From Algoriphagus sp. PAP.12 (GTDB lineage Bacteria > Bacteroidota > Bacteroidia > Cytophagales > Cyclobacteriaceae), in assembly GCF_026652115.1 (NCBI RefSeq), contig NZ_JAPPSQ010000016.1, positions 1 to 64,000 of the forward strand: DNA of 64,000 bases, read 5' to 3'. Below the pieces are notes generated by a model. It was not told the origin of the DNA. It was given only the letters and a program-made list of their open reading frames with translations, and made no database searches. A program made the translations under genes and the position numbers. Of the stretch, positions 1 through 8,673 are shown piece by piece. Within the stretch, counting starts at the first letter, position 1, and each line of letters begins with the position of its first letter.

Positions 1-1
1 C

Positions 2-31
2 AAAATGCCCGGTTTAGACCGGGCATTTTTT
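2..31 (+). terminator. Rho-independent terminator for a + strand gene upstream of the window
   Basis: A 12-bp perfect stem (2-13 with 18-29) with a TTAG loop is followed by a T run on the + strand. The A run on the other side gives only a weak T run on the - strand, so it mainly ends a + strand gene lying left of the window, while perhaps also ending the convergent MazG-like gene whose stop codon lies at 30-32. Confidence 0.85.
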
Positions 32-368
32 ATTTCAGCTTTTCATTGTCTTTATGTCGGGTGGCATCTCTGATATTTTTCTTATCCATATTATTTCTTA
101 GAGCTTCTGTTAAATCCACTCCTGTCTGATTTGCCAAACAAATCAATACCCATAGGATATCGGCCATCTCATCTCCTAAGTCCTTTCCTTTATCGGACTC
201 TTTGAAGGATTGCTCACCGTAAGTTCTTGCCATCAATCTAGCCAACTCTCCCACTTCCTCCATCAAAATGGTCATATTGGTCAACTCATTGAAATAGCGA
301 ACTCCCACGGTTTTGATCCAACGATCTACCAATTCTTGAGCTTCAGATATAGTGATTTCATTTTTCAT
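30..368 (-). CDS. MazG-like nucleotide pyrophosphohydrolase
   Basis: This 112-residue all-alpha NTP pyrophosphohydrolase resembles the short MazG-like/iMazG group, which hydrolyses (d)NTPs to monophosphates and pyrophosphate and helps clean the nucleotide pool. The metal-binding pattern is visible as EEVGE at residues 37-41 and GDEMAD at 65-70. I chose the ATG at 368 because the longer frame to 407 would start with TTG and adds residues that do not belong to the fold. It stands alone, convergent with whatever lies left of the window and divergent from marC. Substrate preference cannot be read from the sequence. Confidence 0.85.
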   Translation of the reverse strand: MKNEITISEAQELVDRWIKTVGVRYFNELTNMTILMEEVGELARLMARTYGEQSFKESDKGKDLGDEMADILWVLICLANQTGVDLTEALRNNMDKKNIRDATRHKDNEKLK

Positions 369-488
369 TTGAGCTTTTGTTAGCTTTTTAGCATTTTGGA
401 AATGCAATTATTCTAGTTTCTAAAAATCTATTGTAAACTTATTAAAATTGATTGCGGATAAACAAGTTTTTATTCTAATTCCAACCAT

Positions 489-1115
489 TTGAGTCCAGAC
501 TTACTACCATTTGCTCTCTCTGTTTTTACGGGCTTTTTTGCCATCATGAACCCCATAGCGAATATTCCAATATTTTCTTCTTTAGTAGAAGACGCAGATA
601 AACAGACTAAAAGAGAGATCAGCCGCAAGGCTACCTGGGTGGCTTTCTTGATTGTCACTGTTTTTGTGATTTTGGGAAAATTCATTTTTGAACTCTTTGG
701 AATCACTATTCCTGCATTCAAAATCACAGGAGGTATCCTAATCTTTTTTGTAGGTTTTGAAATGCTTCAATCCAAAAAGTCAAAGGTCAAAACAATTGAA
801 AAACCTGTCTTCGATGAGGACATTGCCATTTCACCATTGGCGATCCCAATCTTAGCTGGACCCGGTACTATTGTAACAGCCATGAACTTCGCAACGGGTT
901 CCTATATCCATATTGGTATTGTAGTCTTTACTTTCGCTTTGATGTGTATTTTGACTCACTGGGCTTTTCGTATCAGTGATCGAGTCATTCAAAAACTAGG
1001 GAACAATGTCATAACCGTCGTCGGTAAAATCATGGGATTGATCATTGCTATTATCGGGACCTCAATGATTATTGACGGGATCAAGCTTGCTTTTGATATT
1101 AGCCCTAAAAGTTAA
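489..1115 (+). CDS. MarC family (UPF0056) integral membrane protein
   Basis: The 208-residue protein has about six hydrophobic segments and the conserved N-terminal FFAIMNPIANIPIF stretch of the MarC/UPF0056 family, plus a second half-repeat with PLAIPILAGPGTI. Members are inner-membrane proteins of unknown transport role; the old link to antibiotic resistance is not supported. The start is a TTG at 489: the first ATG, at 546, would remove the first membrane segment, and an in-frame stop lies at 459, so TTG is the only usual start that keeps the family's full length. A secreted-protein gene follows after 14 bases on the same strand. Confidence 0.85.
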   Translation: MSPDLLPFALSVFTGFFAIMNPIANIPIFSSLVEDADKQTKREISRKATWVAFLIVTVFVILGKFIFELFGITIPAFKITGGILIFFVGFEMLQSKKSKVKTIEKPVFDEDIAISPLAIPILAGPGTIVTAMNFATGSYIHIGIVVFTFALMCILTHWAFRISDRVIQKLGNNVITVVGKIMGLIIAIIGTSMIIDGIKLAFDISPKS

Positions 1116-1129
1116 ATTCTAGTTGTATA

Positions 1130-1618
1130 ATGAAACCTCCATTTTTCAAAATAACGCTAATTCTCTGTTTACTTTTTATCTCTATAAAGGGTTTTGCCTG
1201 CCATTGTACTCTAAAAGGAGAATTTACTATCAAAGAAGTCGATAATTTTGATTATGTCGCTTTGGTAAAAATAAACAACAGCTCTCCAATGGATACTACC
1301 GGTGGAATTTCACATGAAAGGCCTTGGTTTTTTACAGCCGAGATCCAGGAGCTCCAAGTATTCAAAGGTTCCTCTGTTACAAGTCTTAAAATCATACAGG
1401 GAAAAAGGAAGTTTGGATACTTCACCTCCTGCGACCAAGGAATTGATACAGGAGAAGAGTGGTTGATTTTTGGAAATATAAATAATGACCAGGACCAGAT
1501 AGAAGTTAATAGTTGCACACCAACTTCTCAGTTTAAGATAGCTGGTGGTAGAATGGATTGGCAATACGATGGTACTCTAAAGAAAATAAAGGTTTTAGAA
1601 AGTTTACTTGAAGAATAA
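1130..1618 (+). CDS. Secreted protein with TIMP/netrin-like CxC start
   Basis: This 162-residue protein has a clear signal peptide (hydrophobic residues 7-20) ending just before a CHC motif. Two more cysteines (CDQG and CTPT) lie in the C-terminal half. A mature N terminus that begins with C-x-C, followed by a beta-rich domain of about 130 residues with paired cysteines, recalls bacterial TIMP/NTR-like (OB-fold) proteins; this is a fold-level guess. It may instead be a lipoprotein, although GFAC is a poor lipobox. It lies between marC and a DUF1801 gene, with short gaps on both sides. Confidence 0.6.
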   Translation: MKPPFFKITLILCLLFISIKGFACHCTLKGEFTIKEVDNFDYVALVKINNSSPMDTTGGISHERPWFFTAEIQELQVFKGSSVTSLKIIQGKRKFGYFTSCDQGIDTGEEWLIFGNINNDQDQIEVNSCTPTSQFKIAGGRMDWQYDGTLKKIKVLESLLEE

Positions 1619-1631
1619 ATAACCTAAACGC

Positions 1632-2006
1632 ATGAACCCAAAACCATCCTCAATCGAAGAATATTTCAGCTGGTTTAGTCCGGAAGTACAATCAAAGCTT
1701 CAGGAGATTAGAAGAATTCTTCAAAAGGCATTACCAGACGCAAAAGAGGTGATCAGTTATCATATGCCTGCATTTAAGACTTCTGAAGTTCTGGTGTATT
1801 ATGCAGCTATGAAAAATCACCTAGGCTTCTATCCGACCAATTCGGGAGTCAGCGAATTCAAAGAAGAATTAAAGGATTACGTAACCAGCAAAGGGGCTAT
1901 TCAAATTCCATATGATTCTCCTTTGCCTGAAAAGCTAATCAGTGATATTGCTCAATTCAGAAAAGCTGAAGCGGAGGATCGAAAGGCTAAGAAATCGAAG
2001 AAATAA
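1632..2006 (+). CDS. DUF1801 (YdhG-like) domain protein
   Basis: A 124-residue single-domain protein of the DUF1801/YdhG group. The pattern of N-terminal helices, then ISYHMPAFK (about 41-49), then the HLGFYPT strand (about 63-69) is typical. A Bacillus relative (Fra) was described as an iron chaperone, but most members have no proven role. The C terminus is lysine-rich. It forms a + strand group with the two preceding genes and its 3' end overlaps the convergent aminotransferase gene by 20 bp, so transcripts of the two could pair at their ends. Confidence 0.85.
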   Translation: MNPKPSSIEEYFSWFSPEVQSKLQEIRRILQKALPDAKEVISYHMPAFKTSEVLVYYAAMKNHLGFYPTNSGVSEFKEELKDYVTSKGAIQIPYDSPLPEKLISDIAQFRKAEAEDRKAKKSKK

Positions 2007-3255
2007 TCTTTTTGACCTCAGAGACGAACTTATCTATCTCCTTTTTGGAATTATAAATATGGGTAGAAACCCGAACAGCATCCAGTCCAGCCTCATAGAT
2101 CCCTCGCGTTCTAAATCTAGCAGTGCCGAGTTTTCTTTGTAGCTCTAAATAATCTATCCCATTCACCTTAAAAGTCACTACAGAGATTCTAGACTCTTCT
2201 TCTTTAGGTGTCAGAATTTCAACCTCCTTGAATGAATCCAATCCTTTCCATAAGTAGGAAGACAATTCTCGGACTCTTTTTTCAACCCTCTCCTTGCCTA
2301 TTGCCAAATGAAAATCCACTGCTGCGCCCATCCCCAATCGTTGTGGTGTACTCTGAGTACCATAATCGTAGCGATGAGCTGAATTTACTAAGGGTTCCAA
2401 ATGTTGATAATTGGGTTCTAAAGTCCATCCATCGCTCGAATGCGCTCCGATTTGAATTGCCTGGACTTTATCAATCATATTTTCTCTTACATAGAGAAAA
2501 CCTGTCCCAGCAGGACCCAACATCCATTTATGAAAGCATCCAGCATACATATCACAACCTAAATCATGTAAATCCAAATCAAATGTACCTGCTCCATGGG
2601 CCCCGTCTATGGCTGTAATAATTCCTTTGCTTTTTGCAAATTCTGCTATTTCTTTAATGGGAAAAACTAACCCCGTTGTGCAGGTTATATGAGGAATAGC
2701 GATCACTTTGGTCCTTTTGCTGACTAAGCTTTTGATCAGTTTTAAATTCTCTTTTGCAGTTAGTTTAGGATCAAAAACCACCAATTTTATCCCATCAAGC
2801 TTCTCTCTATTCAACCATGGGAACGCATTTCCGGAATGATCATGAGAACATAAAATCACCTCATCTCCTTGCTTCAAGTCTATCCCCCAAGCCATGATAT
2901 TAATCCCTTCGGTGGTATTATGTGTAAGACAAAGCTCCTTCTCTTCAATACCCAAAAATTCTGCAATTTTAGGCCTTACTGCATCATAGTTTCCGTATTC
3001 ACCACTTGCGCAAGTTTTTTGAAGTCCCTCACTTACAGCATCGATAACTACCTGAGGACAAGGCCCAAAAGTTCCATTATTCATATAAACTCTATTATGA
3101 GTTAAGGGGAATAATTTGCGGATATCATCCCAAGATTTATCTGCTAAAGAATCTTTCGAAAAATTCAATGATTCAGAATCATTGGCAAGTTTAATAAGTG
3201 ATGGTGATAAAGCCCCAAGTCCTAACTTTTGAATAAAAGACCTTCTAGAAGTCAT
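1987..3255 (-). CDS. Class V aminotransferase (cysteine desulfurase/epimerase-like), Tat-exported
   Basis: A 422-residue PLP enzyme of fold type I. The PLP lysine is Lys243 in FHKWMLGP and the ring-pairing Asp is Asp217 in IDGAHG. The overall sequence is closest to the isopenicillin-N-epimerase-like branch of class V. The N terminus has a twin-arginine motif (SRRSFI, residues 3-8) followed by a short hydrophobic stretch, so export to the periplasm is likely, as in many Cytophagales paralogues. The substrate is unknown. It is a single transcription unit; the ATG at 3255 is preceded by about 170 bp of AT-rich DNA. Confidence 0.8.
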   Translation of the reverse strand: MTSRRSFIQKLGLGALSPSLIKLANDSESLNFSKDSLADKSWDDIRKLFPLTHNRVYMNNGTFGPCPQVVIDAVSEGLQKTCASGEYGNYDAVRPKIAEFLGIEEKELCLTHNTTEGINIMAWGIDLKQGDEVILCSHDHSGNAFPWLNREKLDGIKLVVFDPKLTAKENLKLIKSLVSKRTKVIAIPHITCTTGLVFPIKEIAEFAKSKGIITAIDGAHGAGTFDLDLHDLGCDMYAGCFHKWMLGPAGTGFLYVRENMIDKVQAIQIGAHSSDGWTLEPNYQHLEPLVNSAHRYDYGTQSTPQRLGMGAAVDFHLAIGKERVEKRVRELSSYLWKGLDSFKEVEILTPKEEESRISVVTFKVNGIDYLELQRKLGTARFRTRGIYEAGLDAVRVSTHIYNSKKEIDKFVSEVKKIISSIS

Positions 3256-3427
3256 GCATTAACAAAATTCAAATTCCTAACTGATTTCGAAATACGAAAA
3301 TTAAGGCTTTGTGAATAATTTTAGACATAAAATGGAAAAAATTTAAAAAATCTATGATGAATATTAAATTCATTCAATTGATAAATAAAATTTTATAAAG
3401 ATTCCACTATCTTTTTTCTTAAAATCA

Positions 3428-4903
3428 TCAATTAACCAAAGAGAACTTCTGGTTAACCTCATCTGGGACATCTTCATCGTAATGACTCACATAAATCAGC
3501 GAAATCGCAGAATTTTCACAGATTTTTTGTACGGTATCCTTAAAAAGTGTTCTCTGAATTTCATCCATTCCTTGCGAGGCCTCATCCAAAATCAATAATT
3601 GAGGCTTTTTAATCATTGCCCTAGCCAAAAGTGCCCATCGTTGCTTTTCCATGGATACTCTAGAAAGTAATTGATTTGCTTCCCTTTCCAATTCGAACAA
3701 TTCAATCCATTTATCAGCTAACTCATCTTGTTCTGTATTGACCTTCTTGAACAAACCCATCGTATCAAACAATCCTGATAAAATCACCTTTCTTACTGTC
3801 TGATTTGCAGGAAAGAAACGAGCTAATTCAGGGGCCACAAAGCCAGTAGGACGCTTCACATCCCAAATACTTTCCCCTGTCCCCCTTTTCCTTCCAAAAA
3901 GCCAGAAGTTTTGGGAATATGCCTGAGGATTTTCCCCAATCAATAAGGAAATCAAAGTAGACTTACCAGAACCATTTGGCCCCTTTAGCTGCCATTTTTC
4001 ACCTGCCTTCACCTCCCAGTTCACTTGATTCAAGATTGGCTTATGATCATAGGTAATGGTCACCTTTTCCAAGCGAACCGGTGAAACCACTGGCAAGTCG
4101 CCATTTGACAAGAGGCTTATCAACAAGTCCCATTTCCATTCTTTTTTGACAATTACCTCCTGCTGATCAGAAAAAGATGTTGAAGAAAAAGTCTTTTCAA
4201 CCCCTTGGGAATTAAGTAAAGCCACATCTGTAATCCCTTCTGGAACCTCACCTGCCGCACAGGTCAAAATTACATGGACTCCTTGGGAAATGATTTCTTT
4301 GAGAACTTTGCCAAAATTGATTCTACTAGCCACATCCAAACCTGTAGTGGGATGATCCATCAAAAACAATTTGGGCTGTCTTAGAAGGCCTGAAGCTATA
4401 GCAAGACGGCGGGTTTCTCCATTGGACAACTTCAGGAGGGATTCTTCTTTCAACCTTTTCAAATCCAATAAATCCATCACTCCAGACACCGTCCATGGAC
4501 CTGGAATCTTGGATTCAATTGCCTGAAGGTATTCTTCCACGGTCAATGTTTCACCGGACTCCGAAGAATTAAAGCGCTGCTGAAAGTAAAAATTCTGTTG
4601 ATTGAATTTATTTCTAAACTCGTACTTCTGAGAAACGTAGGCAATCAAGTCACGAAAGCTATGCATCTCTTTTTGAGCACTTTTTTCTTGAATATATGTA
4701 GATGCGAAAGGTCTTTCTACATGGCCTTCTGGAATGACGGTATTGCCTCGAATCGTCTCCAAAAAAGCAGTTTGCAACCAACCTGACTCAGCAATGATAG
4801 CCCAATTCTCGTTTTGATTCAGTGAAAAATTAAGATTTTCAAAGGCATGATTTCCTTTGAACAATACTTTTGAATTCTGGATTAGTAAGAGGTTTTGAGG
4901 CAT
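3428..4903 (-). CDS. ModF/PhrA-like twin ABC ATPase with one degenerate site
   Basis: This 491-residue soluble protein has two fused ABC ATPase domains and no membrane segment, like ModF/PhrA, whose role is poorly known. Domain 1 has a broken Walker A (AESGWLQTAF, about 38-47) and LMDHP in place of the Walker B catalytic Glu (about 181-185), but a good signature LSNGE (159-163). Domain 2 has an intact Walker A (GPNGSGKST, 308-316) and LLILDE, but its signature reads VSMEKQ. Thus one composite ATP site is complete and the other is lost. It is transcribed alone, 38 bp downstream of dtd on the same strand. Confidence 0.8.
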   Translation of the reverse strand: MPQNLLLIQNSKVLFKGNHAFENLNFSLNQNENWAIIAESGWLQTAFLETIRGNTVIPEGHVERPFASTYIQEKSAQKEMHSFRDLIAYVSQKYEFRNKFNQQNFYFQQRFNSSESGETLTVEEYLQAIESKIPGPWTVSGVMDLLDLKRLKEESLLKLSNGETRRLAIASGLLRQPKLFLMDHPTTGLDVASRINFGKVLKEIISQGVHVILTCAAGEVPEGITDVALLNSQGVEKTFSSTSFSDQQEVIVKKEWKWDLLISLLSNGDLPVVSPVRLEKVTITYDHKPILNQVNWEVKAGEKWQLKGPNGSGKSTLISLLIGENPQAYSQNFWLFGRKRGTGESIWDVKRPTGFVAPELARFFPANQTVRKVILSGLFDTMGLFKKVNTEQDELADKWIELFELEREANQLLSRVSMEKQRWALLARAMIKKPQLLILDEASQGMDEIQRTLFKDTVQKICENSAISLIYVSHYDEDVPDEVNQKFSLVN

Positions 4904-4941
4904 TCGACAAAAATAAAAGGAAAATTAGGAGCGCAAATGTC

Positions 4942-5394
4942 CTACACCTTATTCTTCGAATCAATTATTATGGTTACCGGGCCATCATTGACCAAGGAGA
5001 CTTTCATATCCGCTCCAAACTCGCCGGTTCCAATGCTTTTTCCCAATTCTTTTTCAAGACTTGAGATCATTTGATTGTACAGAGGGATTGCCGTTTCTGG
5101 CCTTGCTGCTTTAATATAGGATGGACGGTTTCCCTTTTTGGTACTGGCATGCAGTGTAAACTGAGAAATCAACAAAATCTCTCCATCAGCATCCAAAAGG
5201 CTTTTATTCATCACACCGGCCTCGTCTGGAAAAATTCGCAAATTGATGATTTTACGGGTCAGCCAATCAATATCTTCTTGCCCATCTGCTTCCTCAATTC
5301 CCAATAAAATCATCAATCCATTACCGATTAAAGCTTTGATTTTTCCTTCGATTTTTACTGAAGCTTCAGAAGCTCTTTGAATTACTACTATCAT
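4942..5394 (-). CDS. dtd: D-aminoacyl-tRNA deacylase
   Basis: The 150-residue protein carries both hallmark motifs of bacterial DTD: SQFTLHA (77-83; usual form SQFTLYA) and NDGPVT (136-141; the GP cis-proline motif). It hydrolyses D-amino acids, and glycine mischarged on tRNA-Ala, from tRNA, acting as a homodimer in the cytoplasm. Its ATG overlaps the stop of the upstream epimerase gene in an ATGA at 5391-5394, so the two are translationally coupled. Confidence 0.95.
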   Translation of the reverse strand: MIVVIQRASEASVKIEGKIKALIGNGLMILLGIEEADGQEDIDWLTRKIINLRIFPDEAGVMNKSLLDADGEILLISQFTLHASTKKGNRPSYIKAARPETAIPLYNQMISSLEKELGKSIGTGEFGADMKVSLVNDGPVTIIIDSKNKV

Positions 5395-6110
5395 TTACTT
5401 AAATCTTGCATTTCTCCAGAGGAGATTATTTCAATCCCTTTTCTGCCTTGATCTAAAGCTACAGAAACCATGGCTTTCGCCACCTGATAATCATAGATTG
5501 GCCGAAGATTCTTAAACAATTTCAACCAGACCAAAGGCTTCATCACAATAGTGGCTACCTTTTCTCCAAAACGGAATTCGTGGCGGTTTCCAAGCAATAA
5601 AGAAGGTCTAAAAATCCCCAAATGATCAAAACCCAAGGATTTTAAATCCTCTTCAGTTTGACCTTTTACTTTGGAATAAAAGACATTGGAGCTAGTGCTT
5701 GCTCCCATCGAGGAAACATAGAAAAACCCAGATGCACCCATTTTTTTGACTGATTTGGCAAAATAGAGAACCAAGTCATGATCCACTGCAAAAAACTTCT
5801 CTTGGGAACCAGCCTGTTTGATGGTAGTCCCTAAGCTTGAAAAAGCATGAATGGTAGCATTTCCATTTTCCAGATTTTCTACCAAGCTATAATATTCTCC
5901 TCCCAACGACTGCTCATTGATCAATTCGGAATAATTCCAGAACTCCAATTGAGTCATATCTCCTGAAAGTTGAATTAATTTTGGATGTTTCAGAGCCAGC
6001 TTTCTTCGACCGATACTCAATACATACTCATATCTATCGGCTTGAAGTAATTGGTGGAGAAGTTGCATCCCCACCAATCCTGAGGTACCTGAGATCAGGG
6101 CTATTTTCAT
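5391..6110 (-). CDS. NAD(P)-binding epimerase/dehydratase-like oxidoreductase (TIP30-like)
   Basis: A 239-residue atypical short-chain dehydrogenase. The nucleotide-binding loop GTSGLVG is at residues 8-14, and a YSKVK stretch (about 147-151) fits the YxxxK catalytic pair. The sequence resembles the NAD(P)H-binding/TIP30 (HTATIP2)-like group rather than a sugar epimerase. Substrate unknown. It is the middle gene of a three-gene chain (thioredoxin-like, this gene, dtd) in which each start overlaps the previous stop by 4 bp (ATGA). Confidence 0.8.
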   Translation of the reverse strand: MKIALISGTSGLVGMQLLHQLLQADRYEYVLSIGRRKLALKHPKLIQLSGDMTQLEFWNYSELINEQSLGGEYYSLVENLENGNATIHAFSSLGTTIKQAGSQEKFFAVDHDLVLYFAKSVKKMGASGFFYVSSMGASTSSNVFYSKVKGQTEEDLKSLGFDHLGIFRPSLLLGNRHEFRFGEKVATIVMKPLVWLKLFKNLRPIYDYQVAKAMVSVALDQGRKGIEIISSGEMQDLSK

Positions 6111-6730
6111 CCTACGAATGCTTCGTTGATTTTATCTTTCATTTCTTTCTCTAAAGATTGGTTTTTATCACGAGCATACCAAAGCTGAACACTTTCATTG
6201 TATTCTTTCGAAGTTTGACCTTGAGGATCTGCTTTGAAAGCTTTGAATTTATCGATCAGAAACTGTGGTTTTGGTCCCCAAACAAAATACTCAGTTTCCA
6301 AATCTGGACTCAATGAGATTAATTTAGGGATAGATCTTGCACCATTTGTCAAGTATCGATCCATTACGTCAAGATTTTCATCTCGAAGGATAATTCGTAA
6401 TTGAATTCCGGGATTTAGCTCAGCTAATTTATTGATATAGGGAAGACTTTGTCCTGCATCTCCACACCAGGCTTCGGTGATTACAAGCCAAGTTTGAGAT
6501 GGAAGGCTTTGTACTAGCTCTTTCATTTCCTCTGAAACTTGAGCTGTTTTATCCCAACGGTTCATTCGCTGGTTGGCCATTTTTGTATATTCCAGATATG
6601 CATCAGTTTGAAATGGTCCTGTCGTTTTTCCTTCTTGGACAAACGTTTGCACCATTTCTCGATATTCAGTATAAGTCTGGGAAATGGCAATGATCTGGGG
6701 GGTGATAGTTTGGTTTAAATTTTCTGTCAT
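6107..6730 (-). CDS. Thioredoxin-like protein lacking the CxxC pair
   Basis: The 207-residue protein has a thioredoxin fold with EAWCGDAGQSLP at about 86-97, where the usual second cysteine (WCGDC) is Ala, and a cis-Pro segment ARSIPKLI further on. A long N-terminal helical extension (about 75 residues) and C-terminal helices are typical of this Bacillota/Bacteroidota cytoplasmic family. With one cysteine it cannot make the normal intramolecular disulfide, so it may act by mixed disulfides or have lost redox activity. First gene of the coupled operon with the epimerase and dtd. Confidence 0.75.
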   Translation of the reverse strand: MTENLNQTITPQIIAISQTYTEYREMVQTFVQEGKTTGPFQTDAYLEYTKMANQRMNRWDKTAQVSEEMKELVQSLPSQTWLVITEAWCGDAGQSLPYINKLAELNPGIQLRIILRDENLDVMDRYLTNGARSIPKLISLSPDLETEYFVWGPKPQFLIDKFKAFKADPQGQTSKEYNESVQLWYARDKNQSLEKEMKDKINEAFVG

Positions 6731-6762
6731 TACTCGGAAACTTTGGGCAACAACAGTCTAAC

Positions 6763-7176
6763 CTACAATTGAGTTCGTTCCCAATCTAAAAAATCGTCAA
6801 TTTCATCTTTCACTTTGGCATAAACAGCCAAAATCACAGACAAATCATCCGCAAAACCAAAAAAACCAAGGAAGTCTGGAATGAAATCTATAGGTGAAAG
6901 AAAATAAAACAGAGCTAATAGAATCAAGCCTAAGGTTGTATTGGCCATCTTATGTTTTCCAGAAAAATGGGCCTTGACCATCCTAATGAAAATGGTAATG
7001 GGTTCTATGAGCTTTTGAATTCTAGAATTTGTTTTCAGACTTGAAAGCTTGTTCACCACGCCGGAAAGAAGTTCCTTCACCTTGCTTTCCTGTCTGGAAA
7101 TAGCCTCTACTTTTTCACCATAGAACTCTTTGGCTCGATCTAGAATTTTGGCACTTTTGGATTTCTCTTTTCCCAT
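6763..7176 (-). CDS. YkvA family (DUF1232) membrane protein
   Basis: A 137-residue protein with a basic, coiled N-terminal half and a C-terminal DUF1232 domain: a hydrophobic segment (about 82-95) then SPIDFIPDFLGFFGFADDLSV, which holds the family's PIDLIPD and DD motifs. Function unknown; relatives occur widely as small membrane-associated proteins. It starts 4 bp after the DUF7935 gene stops, so both probably share a transcript. Confidence 0.85.
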   Translation of the reverse strand: MGKEKSKSAKILDRAKEFYGEKVEAISRQESKVKELLSGVVNKLSSLKTNSRIQKLIEPITIFIRMVKAHFSGKHKMANTTLGLILLALFYFLSPIDFIPDFLGFFGFADDLSVILAVYAKVKDEIDDFLDWERTQL

Positions 7177-7180
7177 ATTC

Positions 7181-7702
7181 TTAGAAATAAATTTGAATCT
7201 CAGACTTGACCTTTTTTAAGGCAAAAGCTAATGCATCGTTTTTTCTTTCCAAGGACTGAGTGAATATAGCTTTAGCCAATTCCAAACCAGAAGCCTCTTC
7301 TCCCAAAGTCTGCCTACTGAGATTTATAATTGTAGTTACTTCTTCTACTGCACGTTTTACTGCCTCCCAGGTTTCATCTGAGAAATAAACTTGCTGAGAA
7401 AAATTGTGATTGAACTCCTCTCTAACTTCGTGAAGAAGAATCCCGTGAAGTTCATTCGCACTTATTCCACCTGCATTGGATCTCCTCACCAAATTGTTTG
7501 GAGTAATTCTTTCCAGCAAAAGACAAAGTCTCTCTCCTGCCTGAAGTCTAACAGGCAGAATTGTTTTGGAATTTTGGGTCTTAAGTTCCACTAGCATTTT
7601 TTCACGCTCTTTGGAAATAAAAGAAACTACCACCAGATACATCCCATATAATACTGCTGCAGCAGGAAGTAAGATTTTCAATAAGTCAACTATGTAGTCC
7701 AT
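7181..7702 (-). CDS. DUF7935-type membrane-anchored conserved protein
   Basis: This 173-residue protein has one N-terminal membrane segment (about 7-29) and a cytoplasmic helical domain with the conserved stretch KTILPVRLQAGERLCLLLER (about 46-65) seen in many Bacteroidota genomes. No enzymatic motif is visible and its role is unknown. It lies upstream of the YkvA gene with a 4-bp gap, and diverges from the A-type Fe-S gene over about 110 bp. Confidence 0.7.
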   Translation of the reverse strand: MDYIVDLLKILLPAAAVLYGMYLVVVSFISKEREKMLVELKTQNSKTILPVRLQAGERLCLLLERITPNNLVRRSNAGGISANELHGILLHEVREEFNHNFSQQVYFSDETWEAVKRAVEEVTTIINLSRQTLGEEASGLELAKAIFTQSLERKNDALAFALKKVKSEIQIYF

Positions 7703-7812
7703 AAAATTTAAATAAAGCCGAATATCTAAAATTTATCCATCCCTCGAAACGGAAGATGATGTAAATTTGGTTTCAAAACGAACCAATTTCCTGCCAAATT
7801 CATTCGAATTGC

Positions 7813-8127
7813 ATGCTAGTACCAATTACTATTACAGAAAAAGCTGAAGCTGAGATCAAAAACATCATCGCTCACAAAAATATTCCTCAAGAATATCATC
7901 TTAGAGTGGGTGTCAAAGGTGGTGGCTGCGGTGGAATGTCTTATGCTTTGGGATTTGATAAACCCAAAGAAGACGATCAGCAATTTGAAGTAGCGGGAAT
8001 CCCTGTCTTGATTGAAAAAAGACATTTCATGTTTCTGATGGGGATGCAGATAGATTTTTTTGAGGGGGATGAGGCCAGAGGATTTACCTTCATCAATCCT
8101 GACCTTCCCAAAAGACATGATCAGTGA
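7813..8127 (+). CDS. HesB/IscA-like A-type Fe-S protein without the CGCG tail
   Basis: A 104-residue A-type carrier fold: VGVKGGGCGGMSYALGF at about 32-48 carries the first conserved cysteine (Cys39). IscA, SufA and ErpA end with a CGCG(S)SF motif whose two cysteines complete the iron or cluster ligand set. Here the protein ends FINPDLPKRHDQ with no further cysteine, although the strand before it (FTFINP) is conserved. It may bind iron differently, use a partner, or have another role. No isc/suf genes are nearby. A signal-peptide protein follows after 32 bp. Confidence 0.8.
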   Translation: MLVPITITEKAEAEIKNIIAHKNIPQEYHLRVGVKGGGCGGMSYALGFDKPKEDDQQFEVAGIPVLIEKRHFMFLMGMQIDFFEGDEARGFTFINPDLPKRHDQ

Positions 8128-8159
8128 TTTTTTCTTAGCTTAGGATAAATTCCCAAGCC

Positions 8160-8666
8160 ATGAAGAAACTGATGCTTTTAACACTATTCCTCCTAAATGG
8201 AGCGTTCCTGTTTTCTCAGGAAGTTAAAACCCTAAAACAGGATGAAAAACCTGGAAATGGAAACATTGAAGACCTTGCTTGGATCCCAGGCTATTGGGCA
8301 GGACCCGGATTAGGAGGAGAATGCGAGGAAGTCTGGTTACCGGCCAAAGACGGGCAGATGATGGGAACCTTCCGTTTTTGGAACCAAGGAAAATTACTCT
8401 TTTCCGAATTCTTCCATTTGATTCAGGATGGAGAAAGCCTGACGCTTAAACTCAAACACTTTAGCGGAGATCTTTCAGCCTGGGAAGAAAAAGATGAATG
8501 GGTTGAATTCAGACTTGTGGAGATGGGCGAAAACATCCTGTATCTGGATGGATTGACGATGGAAAGAATAGGGGACAAAATGAATGTCTATGTCAATTTA
8601 GGCGAGGATGGGCAGACTCAAATCGAAAAATTCGCCTACACGAAAATGACCATGCCTTCCCATTAA
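8160..8666 (+). CDS. DUF6265 family secreted protein
   Basis: A 168-residue protein with a signal peptide (cleavage probably after FLFS, residue 19) and a DUF6265-like beta-rich domain. It opens with DLAWIPGYWAG and contains EEVWLPAKDGQMMGTFR, the usual pattern of this family of periplasmic or surface proteins. Function unknown. It follows the A-type Fe-S gene on the same strand and closes the core region before the accessory patch at 8.7-11.8 kb. Confidence 0.75.
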   Translation: MKKLMLLTLFLLNGAFLFSQEVKTLKQDEKPGNGNIEDLAWIPGYWAGPGLGGECEEVWLPAKDGQMMGTFRFWNQGKLLFSEFFHLIQDGESLTLKLKHFSGDLSAWEEKDEWVEFRLVEMGENILYLDGLTMERIGDKMNVYVNLGEDGQTQIEKFAYTKMTMPSH

Positions 8667-8673
8667 ATTTCGA

